8,466 nucleotides of DNA from Asaia bogorensis. GTDB taxonomy: Bacteria; Pseudomonadota; Alphaproteobacteria; Acetobacterales; Acetobacteraceae. Where the stretch lies: positions 1 to 8,466 of the forward strand of contig CAMCZJ010000133.1 in the NCBI GenBank assembly GCA_945886995.1. Direction: 5' to 3'. The notes under the pieces are model-generated. The model saw only the letters and a list, made by a program, of their open reading frames with translations, made no database searches and was not told where the DNA came from. The position numbers and the translations under genes were made by a program. Below, piece by piece: positions 1 to 6,602 of the stretch; position 1 is the first letter of the stretch, and each line of letters opens with the position of its first letter.

Positions 1-2094
1 ACCGCGCGCGGCAATCTGGTGGCGGTGATTACCAATGGCACGGCGGTGCTGGGGCTTGGTTCCATTGGGGCGCTTGCGTCCAAACCCGTGATGGAAGGCA
101 AGGCGGTTCTGTTTCAGAAATTCGCCGGCATTGATTCGATTGACATCGAAATTGACGAAAAAGACCCCGACAAGCTGATCGAGGTGATCGCCGCACTTGA
201 GCCTTCCTTTGGCGCGATCAATCTGGAAGACATCAAGGCTCCGGAATGCTTTGAGGTGGAACGCCGCTTGCGCGAACGCATGCGCATCCCGGTCTTTCAT
301 GATGATCAACACGGCACGGCAATTATTGTCGCGGCTGCCGTGCGCAATGGGCTGTTACTGCAAGGCAAGCGGCTGGAAGATGTGCGCCTGGTCAATACCG
401 GCGGCGGTGCGGCGGCGCTTGCCTGCCTTGATCTGCTGGTGGCCATGGGCCTCAAGCGCGAAAACGTCACCATCTGCGATATTGGCGGCGTGGTGCATAC
501 CGGGCGCAATGATCTTGACCCCTATAAGGCCAAATGGGCGATTGAGACGAATGCGCGCACCTTGCAGGATGCGCTGCCCGGCGCTGATATTTTCCTGGGT
601 CTTTCCGCGCCGAGAGTCCTGAAGCCAGAATGGCTGAAGCTGCTGGCGCCGAACCCCTTGGTGCTGGCGCTGGCCAACCCCGAACCCGAAATCCTGCCCG
701 AAGCGGTACGCGCCGCGCGCCCGGATGCGATTGTGGCGACGGGGCGGACGGATTATCCGAACCAGGTCAATAATGTCCTGTGCTTTCCCTTCATCTTCCG
801 TGGTGCGCTGGATGTGGGTGCGACAACCATAAACGAGGATATGAAAGTCGCGGCGGCGGATGCCATTGCCGCACTCGCGCGCGTCGAAGCTTCTGAGGTA
901 GTGGCCGCGGCCTATGGCGGGCAGGCGCCGATTTTCGGGGCCGATTACATCATCCCGAAACCCTTTGATCCGCGCTTGATTCTGGAAGTGGCGCCCGCCG
1001 TGGCGCGCGCCGCCATGGCAAGCGGTGTTGCCACGCGCCCCATCACGGATTTCGCCGCCTATCGCAGCAGGCTGGAACGCAATGTCTTCCGTTCCGGCAA
1101 TTTGATGCGCCCGGTGTTCGAAGCTGCGCGCAAACGCCCGCGCCGCATCGCCTATGCGGAAGGTGAGGATGAACGCACGCTCCGCGCCGTACAAAGCGTA
1201 TTGGATGAAGGCATTGCCGAACCCTTCCTGATCGGCCGCGCCGATGTCATCGCCGCGCGCTGCGAAGCTTTGGGGCTGCGCATGTCAGTTGGCGAAAGCG
1301 TGAAGGTGCTGGACCCCGCGCGCGATGTTGAAATCTTCGACCCCTTGGTGGAGCTATATCGCCGCAAGGTCTCACGCCGCGGTGTGCCGCCGGATGCCGC
1401 GGCGCGGCGTGTTGCCACCCATCCTGCCGTTGCGGCTTCCCTGTTGCTGGAAGCGGGCCTCGTGGATGCCGCGCTTTGCGGCGGTACGCAGGATTGGATG
1501 GACCAGTGGCACCACGTGCTGGACATTATCGGCAAGCGCGATGATGTCGGGCGGGTTTATGCGGTCTCCGGCCTAATTACCCGCAATGGCGAACATATGT
1601 TTGTGGTGGATACGCATCTTTGCGTGGAACCTTCTGCCGCGCAGATCGCGGAAATGACCTTGCTCGCCGCGGAACAGGTGCGTGGCTTTGGCTTGCAGCC
1701 GAAAGTGGCGCTGCTTTCCCATTCTTCCTTCGGGGCATCCCATGCGCCTTCCGCGCGGCGGATGCGTGAAGCGCTCGCGCTGATCCAGGCGCGTGATCCG
1801 GCCTTGGAAGTGGATGGCGAAATGCATGCCGATGCCGCGCTGGTGCCGGCCATTCGCGACCGCGCCGTGCCGGATGGCAAGCTGACAGGCGCGGCCAATC
1901 TGCTGGTCATGCCCGGGATTGATGCCGCCAATATCGCCTTCAACCTGGCCAAAGCCGCAACCGACGGCCTGCAATTGGGCCCCCTCCTGCTCGGCATGAA
2001 AAAACCCGTGCATGTGCTGGTGCCAAGTGTAACCGCGCGCGGCATTCTGAATCTAACCGCGCTGGCGGTGGCTGAGGCGAATGGGAAGGGGTGA
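1..2094 (+). CDS. maeB: NADP-dependent malic enzyme with C-terminal phosphotransacetylase-like domain (5' end cut off)
   Basis: Oxidatively decarboxylates malate to pyruvate with reduction of NAD(P)+ in the cytoplasm. The frame is open from base 1, so the gene starts upstream; 697 residues are visible against roughly 750-770 for hybrid malic enzymes, so about 60-70 N-terminal residues are missing. In visible numbering, GLGSIG then KPVMEGK lies at 18-34 with the conserved active-site lysine region. Metal-site acidic residues are E76-D77 (NLEDIKAPECF) and D101-D102 (FHDDQHGT). The dinucleotide-binding loop TGGGAAALAC starts at about 133. A phosphotransacetylase-like domain runs from about 365 to the end. 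In characterised MaeB-type enzymes this domain is regulatory (acetyl-CoA response) rather than a working Pta; applying that here is inference. NADP rather than NAD preference is assumed from the family. The stop is TGA, followed 7 bp later by a hairpin repeat. No frameshift is seen. Confidence 0.95.
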   Translation, partial: TARGNLVAVITNGTAVLGLGSIGALASKPVMEGKAVLFQKFAGIDSIDIEIDEKDPDKLIEVIAALEPSFGAINLEDIKAPECFEVERRLRERMRIPVFHDDQHGTAIIVAAAVRNGLLLQGKRLEDVRLVNTGGGAAALACLDLLVAMGLKRENVTICDIGGVVHTGRNDLDPYKAKWAIETNARTLQDALPGADIFLGLSAPRVLKPEWLKLLAPNPLVLALANPEPEILPEAVRAARPDAIVATGRTDYPNQVNNVLCFPFIFRGALDVGATTINEDMKVAAADAIAALARVEASEVVAAAYGGQAPIFGADYIIPKPFDPRLILEVAPAVARAAMASGVATRPITDFAAYRSRLERNVFRSGNLMRPVFEAARKRPRRIAYAEGEDERTLRAVQSVLDEGIAEPFLIGRADVIAARCEALGLRMSVGESVKVLDPARDVEIFDPLVELYRRKVSRRGVPPDAAARRVATHPAVAASLLLEAGLVDAALCGGTQDWMDQWHHVLDIIGKRDDVGRVYAVSGLITRNGEHMFVVDTHLCVEPSAAQIAEMTLLAAEQVRGFGLQPKVALLSHSSFGASHAPSARRMREALALIQARDPALEVDGEMHADAALVPAIRDRAVPDGKLTGAANLLVMPGIDAANIAFNLAKAATDGLQLGPLLLGMKKPVHVLVPSVTARGILNLTALAVAEANGKG

Positions 2095-2101
2095 GGGAAG
2101 A

Positions 2102-2151
2102 CCGGGGGCTTTGCCCCCGGAGCCCCCACCGGGGTAACAGTGTTACCCTGG
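2102..2151. repeat. REP-like pair of perfect GC-rich hairpins
   Basis: Two adjacent inverted repeats lie just after the malic enzyme stop. The first is an 8-bp perfect stem, CCGGGGGC (2102-2109) with loop TTT and GCCCCCGG (2113-2120). The second is a 7-bp perfect stem, GGGTAAC (2132-2138) with loop AGT and GTTACCC (2142-2148); it extends to 10 bp (2129-2151) if one G-T pair is allowed. No T-tract follows either stem, so this is not a classical intrinsic terminator. From memory, similar CGGGGGC-loop-GCCCCCG segments after genes are common in GC-rich alphaproteobacterial genomes, so I read it as a dispersed intergenic repeat that may protect or end the malic enzyme transcript. Copy number cannot be judged from one window. 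Confidence 0.65.
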
Positions 2152-2219
2152 ACCCAGCCGGGACTTGGCGCCGACCTTCCCCGCTTCCATCTTACGCGCT
2201 GCGCCCCCACATCGGACAC

Positions 2220-2930
2220 ATGAGCAAACCCCCAGCCCCGCTCGCCCCTTCTGCTGCCGTGGCCGCCTTTCTGGAACAGGCGGCGCGCGTGCCGGCGCTG
2301 CGGCCTGCACCCAACACCATTGCGCGGCTGGTCTTCGCCATTGATGCCACCGCATCGCGGGAGCGTACCTGGGATCACGCCGCCGGGCTGACGGCGGAAA
2401 TGCTGCAAGCGGCGCAGGGCATTGGTGGGCTCGCGCTATCGCTTGCGTATTATCGCGGCTTTGGCGAATTCCGCGCGACGCCCTTTCTGCAGGATGCTGA
2501 TGACCTCGCGCGGCGGCTTTCCGGTGTTTCCTGCCTGGGCGGCAAGACACAAATCCAGGCCGTGCTGGATCATGCGCTGGCAGAAACGAAACGTGAGCGG
2601 ATCAGGGCGCTGATCTTCATCGGTGATGCGATGGAAGAAGATGCCGATGCGCTTTGCCACACGGCAGGGGAGCTTGGCCTGCGCGGCACGGCGGCCTTCA
2701 TTTTCCACGAAGGCGCTGATTCCGTTGCGGGGGCAGTGTTTCGGCAAATCGCGCGGCTTTCCGGCGGCGCCTATTTGCCCTTTGATTCGGCGGCCATCGG
2801 GCAATTGCGCGATCTGCTGCGCGCCATTGCGGTTTATGCGGCGGGCGGGCAAGGCGCGCTGGCGCGATTGCCGGGTTCGGCAGCGCGGCAAGTGGCGGGC
2901 TTGCTGCCAAAGCCGAAAGCCGGCGCATGA
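2220..2930 (+). CDS. von Willebrand factor A (VWA) domain protein, 236 aa
   Basis: Probable cytoplasmic metal-dependent protein-binding (VWA) domain; its partner is unknown. After a Pro/Ala-rich N-terminus, strand RLVFAID leads into a MIDAS-like D42-A-T44-A-S46, a DxTxS variant of the canonical DxSxS. GGKT (T110) fits the second metal-site loop and IGDAMEE (D136) the third. The domain covers about 35-205, followed by a short Ala/Gly-rich tail. There is no signal peptide or membrane segment. The frame stays open upstream to a GTG at 2091, but that extension would translate the hairpin repeat as low-complexity sequence, so ATG 2220 is preferred; its ribosome binding site is weak. The stop overlaps the next start (ATGA at 2927-2930), so the gene is translationally coupled to the J-domain gene. 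VWA domains often work with AAA+ ATPases, but none is in view. Confidence 0.8.
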   Translation: MSKPPAPLAPSAAVAAFLEQAARVPALRPAPNTIARLVFAIDATASRERTWDHAAGLTAEMLQAAQGIGGLALSLAYYRGFGEFRATPFLQDADDLARRLSGVSCLGGKTQIQAVLDHALAETKRERIRALIFIGDAMEEDADALCHTAGELGLRGTAAFIFHEGADSVAGAVFRQIARLSGGAYLPFDSAAIGQLRDLLRAIAVYAAGGQGALARLPGSAARQVAGLLPKPKAGA

Positions 2931-3613
2931 CCTGGCTTGCGCTTGGCGCCATTGCACTGTTTCTGATGTACCTGCTGCTGCGCGGCTTCGCGAATGCGCC
3001 GGTCGCGCGTGTGAAGCAATTCGGCGCGGTAATGCTGGGCGCTATTGGCGCGGTGATTTTACTGCTTGGGCTCCTCACGGCGCGGGGACAACAGGCCTTA
3101 TTCTCACTCGCCTTCTTCCTGCCGCTGCTGCTGCAATGGGCGCAACGCTGGCGCACCAATAAGCGCTTTGGCGGGCCGGCACCGCAAACGGGGGCGGCGA
3201 ATAGCGTCGAAACCGCCTTTCTTTCCATGACGCTGCACCATGATAGCGGGCGCATGACCGGCAGCGTGAAGGCAGGGCAATTCACCGGGCGTGATTTGGC
3301 GACACTGACGCTCGCTGAATTGCTATCGCTGCTGCGGGAATGCCAGGTGGCGGATGCTGATTCGGTCGCACTTCTGGAAGCCTGGCTTGATCGCGCCCAT
3401 CCCGATTGGCGCGCGGAACCCACCGCCGAACCGCGTAGCAATGCGATGACGCGCGAAGAGGCTTTGGAAATCCTCGGCCTAGCTGAAGGCGCAGATGAGG
3501 ACGCGATCCGCGCCGCGCATCGGCGTCTGATGAAAACGGCGCATCCTGATCAGGGTGGTAGCGCCTGGTTGGCCGCGCGCATTAATGCCGCGCGGGATTT
3601 GCTGTTGGGTTGA
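2927..3613 (+). CDS. Membrane-anchored DnaJ/J-domain protein, 228 aa
   Basis: Predicted inner-membrane J-protein that would stimulate an Hsp70 (DnaK) at the membrane. The N-terminus holds two or three hydrophobic segments (about 2-20, 33-51 and 55-72). A middle region (about 94-162) follows, including SVETAFLSMTLHHDSG and ALLEAWLDRAHPDWR; I recall similar segments in alphaproteobacterial J-proteins. The C-terminal J domain (about 174-228) begins MTREEALEILGL and carries the essential HPD at 206-208 within AHPDQGG. The layout of membrane segments first and J domain last, and the HPDQGG sequence, resemble Tim14/Pam18-type J-proteins. There are no Gly/Phe-rich or zinc-finger regions, so this is not canonical DnaJ. 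It starts inside the VWA stop codon with only a weak ribosome binding site, consistent with coupled translation. Its stop TGA directly abuts the stop of the convergent exporter gene. Confidence 0.88.
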   Translation: MTWLALGAIALFLMYLLLRGFANAPVARVKQFGAVMLGAIGAVILLLGLLTARGQQALFSLAFFLPLLLQWAQRWRTNKRFGGPAPQTGAANSVETAFLSMTLHHDSGRMTGSVKAGQFTGRDLATLTLAELLSLLRECQVADADSVALLEAWLDRAHPDWRAEPTAEPRSNAMTREEALEILGLAEGADEDAIRAAHRRLMKTAHPDQGGSAWLAARINAARDLLLG

Positions 3614-4495
3614 TCAGCTTCTGCGCCGCGCTTCCCGCCGCGCAATCCAGGTGGTTGCCAGAAAAATCACCAAAGCGCCGGCATAGGTTGTCAGCGCCGG
3701 TTCTTCGCTGAACACCAGCCAACCCATCAGGCTTGCCCAGACCAAATCAAGAAATTTCACCGGCTGGATCGCCGACATATCGGCAATGCGGAAGGCTTCC
3801 GTCAGGAACCAATGGCCAACACTGCCCAGAATCCCCGTCAGCACAAACCAGCCCCATTGCTCGGTGGTCGGCCAAATCCAAACGGCCAGCGCAAAGGGCA
3901 GCGTAAACAGCGCCACCATGATGGATTGCCAGGCCACAATCACTTCGGGCTTGTCATGGCGCGTGAGTGCCTTGGTGATCAGGAAAGATGCCGCGAATAA
4001 GGGCGTGCTTGCCAGCATCACCAGATTCCAATAGCCGCCATCACCGCGCAGGCCGGGTGCCACCACAATCAGCACGCCAAGGAACCCAATGCCGGCGGCA
4101 ATCCAGCGCGCGCGAATCATCGGCTCACCCAAGAACAAGACTGCCCCCGCCATGATGAATATCGGCCCAGTGAAGCCCATGGCAGTCATATCCGCCATCG
4201 CCACATTCGGTAAGGCAATGAACCAAAGCATGAGGCCAAGCGTATGCACCAAGCCGCGCCAGATCTGCCCGCGCAGATTATGCGGCATCCAAGCCATCAA
4301 GCCGCTCCGCAGCATGAAGGGTAGCATCACCACAAGCCCCATCAGGTAGCGCAGGAATTGCACCTGGAAGGGGTCAAGTTCATGGGTAAGCTGCCGCATG
4401 ATGGTATTCAGCAGCGTGAACAACAGGCCAGAGACAGCAATGAAGGCCATGCCACGCAGCACCGCATGGCGAGGTGCCGCAGCGCCTTGGTTCAT
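3614..4495 (-). CDS. DMT-superfamily EamA-type transporter, 293 aa
   Basis: Inner-membrane carrier of the drug/metabolite transporter superfamily, most likely an exporter of small metabolites; the substrate cannot be told from sequence. The protein is hydrophobic throughout, with about ten membrane segments (roughly 15-33, 46-64, 78-95, 102-122, 129-147, 155-174, 186-207, 214-232, 241-260 and 269-284), arranged as two EamA repeats. Typical EamA signatures are visible: MADMTAMGFTGPIF then FLGEP near the end of repeat one, and VKFLDLVWASLMGWLVFSEEP in repeat two. A basic C-terminus (RREARRRS) is probably cytoplasmic. The length is normal for the family. The start ATG overlaps the stop of the upstream hydrolase (ATGA) and has no good ribosome binding site of its own, so translation is probably coupled to the hydrolase. 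Confidence 0.92.
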   Translation of the reverse strand: MNQGAAAPRHAVLRGMAFIAVSGLLFTLLNTIMRQLTHELDPFQVQFLRYLMGLVVMLPFMLRSGLMAWMPHNLRGQIWRGLVHTLGLMLWFIALPNVAMADMTAMGFTGPIFIMAGAVLFLGEPMIRARWIAAGIGFLGVLIVVAPGLRGDGGYWNLVMLASTPLFAASFLITKALTRHDKPEVIVAWQSIMVALFTLPFALAVWIWPTTEQWGWFVLTGILGSVGHWFLTEAFRIADMSAIQPVKFLDLVWASLMGWLVFSEEPALTTYAGALVIFLATTWIARREARRRS

Positions 4496-5361
4496 GACTG
4501 TTCTGTCAAAAAACGCAGCAGCGTGGCGTTGAATTCTTGGGCCGCCTCATAAGCCACCCAATGCCCGGCGCCGGGAATGGCATGCGCGCGCGCACCGGGG
4601 CGAAGCCCATGCACCAGATCAAGCCGCCACTGCACATTGGGCCGCACAATCGCATCCCATTCGCCATAAATTGCATTGAGCTGCCCCTGCCCGCGCAGCA
4701 GCGCCTGTTTCAGCGACTCCGTGCTGGCAAAGCCGCGGCTTTTGAAGCGCGCACCGCGTGTGGAGGCTTCCTGAATCGCCAGCGCCACATCATCAATCTT
4801 GCTGGCATCGGCGAACATCAACTCAGCCAGGTTATGCCGATGCGAAGCGACCCGTTCTTCACCAGCCAAGGCGCGCACCTTCACCAACTGCGTTGGGCTT
4901 CTTTGAAAGCCCAGCGCACCGGCGCCGATGATGGTCAGGCTTCTGACCCTGTCCTGATCCAAAGCGGCCAGATGCCCGGAACAGAGCGCGCCAAAGGAAA
5001 ACCCCGCCAGATCATAGCAGCGGCCCGCAGGCAGGATGCGATCCAACCCGCGCGCCAGAATCTCCGCCACCCCTTCGGGTGTGGAGACACCTTCCGGCAT
5101 GGCGCTATCGCCAAGCCCGGGCAAATCGGGCGTGATCACCATGCGCCCTGCGCCAAGCGGGCCGATATTGCGCGCCCAATGCCGCCAGGAACCGGAACCG
5201 CCATGCAGCAGCACCAGCGGCGCGCCCTCCCCCCAAACGCGCCAGACCATGCTGCCGGCACCGCAGGGGGTTTCCGCCACGCGCGCCGAAGCCGCCAAGG
5301 GGATCAGGGCCGGGTGCAGTTCCGCGCTGCCATCCCCGGCGCGCCAGATGATCTTGCTCAT
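4492..5361 (-). CDS. Alpha/beta-fold hydrolase, 289 aa
   Basis: Serine hydrolase of the alpha/beta fold (MhpC-like), acting on an unknown ester, amide or C-C substrate; no signal peptide is seen, so probably cytoplasmic. The catalytic set is complete. The oxyanion-hole motif LLHGGSGSW lies at 51-59, the nucleophile elbow GFSFG holds S122, the acid is D236 in YGEWDAIV, and the base is H267 in PGAGHW. The conserved turn PDLPGLGDS at 78-86 is also present. The start is uncertain: ATG at 5361 lacks a clear ribosome binding site, while an in-frame GTG at 5424 lies 8 bp after the upstream gene's stop and has a purine-rich AAAGGG just before it. The extra 21 residues would be low-complexity, so I chose ATG. 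The 3' end overlaps the exporter start by ATGA, suggesting joint expression and perhaps a shared substrate (inference). Confidence 0.88.
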   Translation of the reverse strand: MSKIIWRAGDGSAELHPALIPLAASARVAETPCGAGSMVWRVWGEGAPLVLLHGGSGSWRHWARNIGPLGAGRMVITPDLPGLGDSAMPEGVSTPEGVAEILARGLDRILPAGRCYDLAGFSFGALCSGHLAALDQDRVRSLTIIGAGALGFQRSPTQLVKVRALAGEERVASHRHNLAELMFADASKIDDVALAIQEASTRGARFKSRGFASTESLKQALLRGQGQLNAIYGEWDAIVRPNVQWRLDLVHGLRPGARAHAIPGAGHWVAYEAAQEFNATLLRFLTEQS

Positions 5362-5432
5362 GCGTGCGTTCGATACCGTTACGGCTGGAAGCTTAGGGCT
5401 GGGCGCGGCGCTGTCCAACCCCACGCGCCCTT

Positions 5433-5645
5433 TCAGAGCGGCTTTTGCGCCTTTTCGAGCAGGCGGCCGAGGAAGCCTGGCTTCTTCGCCTCAGCGGGCA
5501 GCTTGGTGGCGGCTGCGGCGGCCTTGGCTTCGGCGGCGGCACGCTTCTCCTTCTCCGTCAGCCATTTTTCCAGGCTCATGCCTGCCTTGGCGGCGCGTTT
5601 GGCTTCATAGGCGCGTTGCGCTTCGGTCAATTTCCGGTCGGCCAT
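5433..5645 (-). CDS. Small Ala/Lys-rich hypothetical protein, 70 aa
   Basis: I do not recognise a named family. The protein is highly charged and probably helical. The first part (1-36) contains LTEAQRAYEAKRAAKAGMSLEKWL, split by a Gly-Met; then an Ala/Lys/Glu stretch (about 37-57) and a short C-terminal amphipathic piece, GFLGRLLEKAQK. No membrane segment, cysteine or signal peptide is present. ATG at 5645 is well supported: AGAGG at 5654-5658 lies 8 nt upstream. In-frame sequence further upstream runs to 5705 but has no such site and no protein-like composition. The gene stops 71 bp before the hydrolase ATG (8 bp before its alternative GTG), so it may be the first gene of the hydrolase-exporter unit. 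It could be a nucleic-acid-associated or regulatory small protein, but nothing in the sequence proves this. Confidence 0.75.
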   Translation of the reverse strand: MADRKLTEAQRAYEAKRAAKAGMSLEKWLTEKEKRAAAEAKAAAAATKLPAEAKKPGFLGRLLEKAQKPL

Positions 5646-5725
5646 GATGAGTACCTCTTTACTGGCGCCTGAATGGCGCGCCGCGCGGCTTCCGGCAAGG
5701 GGCAAGAAGTGGCAGAAGCAGGTTC
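5646..5725. promoter_or_regulatory. Divergent intergenic region, small protein / DUF1491
   Basis: These 80 bp separate two divergently read genes and must hold the start signals of at least one. On the minus strand a TTGCCG (5693-5698) and CATTCA (5670-5675) are spaced 17 bp, a weak sigma-70-like pair that would give a short leader before the ribosome binding site at 5654-5658. No convincing promoter is visible for the plus-strand gene. An 8-bp palindrome GGCGCGCC (5675-5682) is present but is unremarkable in GC-rich DNA. Confidence 0.35.
5654..5658 (-). promoter_or_regulatory. Ribosome binding site of the 70-aa protein
   Basis: On the minus strand AGAGG sits 8 nt before ATG 5645. It decides the start in favour of the 70-residue form over the longer open frame. 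Confidence 0.7.
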
Positions 5726-6058
5726 ATGGACGCGAAAATAAAGGCCGGCATTTGGGTTTCCATGGCGATCCGGCTTTCCGATATGGCCGGACGCGCCGCC
5801 GCCGTGCTGCGCAAGGGGGACCCCGATAGCGGCGGCATCCTATGCGTGCTGCGCGGGCGGGGGGGCGTTCAGGTGCTTTCCCAAATCCGTGACGCCGAGG
5901 GTCGGCCAGCCTGGCTGCGCGCGACCGGCCCTGGCGCGGTGGATCAGGAAACCGCGGATTCCTATGTCGCGCGGCAGGTGCAGCGCGATCCTGATCTGTG
6001 GGTGGTGGAATTCGACACCCCGGATTTACAGCCGCCGTTTGAGGCGCGGGTAGTCTAG
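5726..6058 (+). CDS. DUF1491 family protein, 110 aa
   Basis: Member of DUF1491, a small family of unknown function known mainly from alphaproteobacteria. The family pattern is recognisable end to end: an N-terminal K-x-G-I-W-V strand (5-11), a G-D-P-D-S-G-G turn (31-37) after an Ala-rich helix, a central strand region with DAEGRPAWLRATG (56-68), and the C-terminal ARQVQRDPDLWVVE (82-95), the most conserved part. The length is normal for the family. There is no membrane segment or signal peptide, so it is probably cytoplasmic. The start ATG has only a short-spaced AGG upstream. It stands alone on this strand: divergent from the 70-aa protein and tail-to-tail with the V4R gene 11 bp away. No biochemical role can be assigned. 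Confidence 0.9.
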   Translation: MDAKIKAGIWVSMAIRLSDMAGRAAAVLRKGDPDSGGILCVLRGRGGVQVLSQIRDAEGRPAWLRATGPGAVDQETADSYVARQVQRDPDLWVVEFDTPDLQPPFEARVV

Positions 6059-6069
6059 CATTTGGTCTG

Positions 6070-6597
6070 TCACACCGGATCGCAGCGTAATTCAAAGCGG
6101 CATTCGCTGGCACCATGGGCGGCGCAGGCGACCTCCTGGCAGGCGGGCTCAGCCGGCCGCCCTGCCTGTTCCATCACATACCGCATGGCGCCGCCAAAAC
6201 TGCCTTCGAACATGTAGCAGACCGGGCGGCCCACCTGCCCATATGCCAGCGCATAGGCTGAATGGCGCACCGTGACCGCGGCGGTGCCGGCAGCCTCATC
6301 CAAGGCGGTGATGTCAAACAATCCATAGCCGCGCTGCGATAGACGCTTCAGGTAGTGGCGGAATGTCTCAACCGGTGTCAGCCCATGCGTCTTGCCTTCC
6401 GCGCGGCACCATTGCAGCGCGGAAAGATCAGCCGAGCCATACATGATGCCGCGGAAGCGATCAGCGCCGATCGCTTCCTCCACGCTTTTCTGGATATTCA
6501 CCAGGAAGTGGCGCGGCAGATAGATCATCGGCAGCCCATCGGTGCGCCAGATCCCGGTTTCGGGATCAACCTCGATCGGCACTGCCGGCCCGGCCAT
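6070..6597 (-). CDS. V4R-domain (4-vinyl reductase-like) protein, 175 aa
   Basis: Predicted small-molecule-binding protein of the V4R (4-vinyl reductase) type, a domain found in BchJ and in the sensory regions of XylR/DmpR-like regulators. An N-terminal part (about 1-95) contains IYLPRHFLVNIQ and a helical stretch, and may be the DUF5943-type region seen in alphaproteobacterial V4R proteins (tentative). The V4R part (about 108-173) has RHSAYA, a GSFGGAMRYVME helix (132-143) and the typical cysteine-rich end C158-AAHGASE-C166-RFEL. Further cysteines at 127, 153 and 172 could help bind a metal. No DNA-binding, kinase or AAA+ domain is attached, so it is a stand-alone binding module. It starts 5 bp after the NIPSNAP stop and is almost certainly co-transcribed with it. 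The ligand is unknown. Confidence 0.82.
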   Translation of the reverse strand: MAGPAVPIEVDPETGIWRTDGLPMIYLPRHFLVNIQKSVEEAIGADRFRGIMYGSADLSALQWCRAEGKTHGLTPVETFRHYLKRLSQRGYGLFDITALDEAAGTAAVTVRHSAYALAYGQVGRPVCYMFEGSFGGAMRYVMEQAGRPAEPACQEVACAAHGASECRFELRCDPV

Positions 6598-6602
6598 CGG
6601 CT

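Noticed and set aside
355..1194. A 279-codon open frame on the minus strand within the malic enzyme gene
   Set aside because: It lies wholly over conserved malic enzyme sequence and its product has low-information, Arg/Gly/His-rich composition. It is a codon-bias shadow.
2102..2120. Intrinsic terminator for the malic enzyme gene
   Set aside because: The stem is strong but is followed by AGCCCCC instead of a T-tract. It is kept as a REP-like repeat with possible 3'-end function.
2091..2219. N-terminal extension of the VWA protein from GTG 2091
   Set aside because: It would translate the inverted repeats and gives Pro/Arg-rich sequence without domain character. ATG 2220 begins the plausible protein.
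1557..2408. A 283-codon minus-strand frame spanning the hairpin repeat and the malic enzyme end
   Set aside because: It reads through the repeat and antisense to two supported genes, and no protein motif is seen.
3398..3409. A second HPD tripeptide (residues 158-160) in the J-domain protein, as a possible duplicated J domain
   Set aside because: It sits in the middle region within DRAHPDWR, without the flanking helices of a J domain. Only the HPD at 206-208 has the correct setting.
4537..5610. A 357-codon open frame on the plus strand opposite the hydrolase and the 70-aa gene
   Set aside because: It is antisense to a hydrolase with a complete catalytic set. Its translation is rich in Arg, Gln, His and Pro with no domain pattern, as expected from the reverse of GC-rich coding DNA.
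5675..5682. GGCGCGCC palindrome as an operator
   Set aside because: An 8-bp GC-only palindrome is expected by chance in this base composition, and no repeated or spaced half-sites accompany it.
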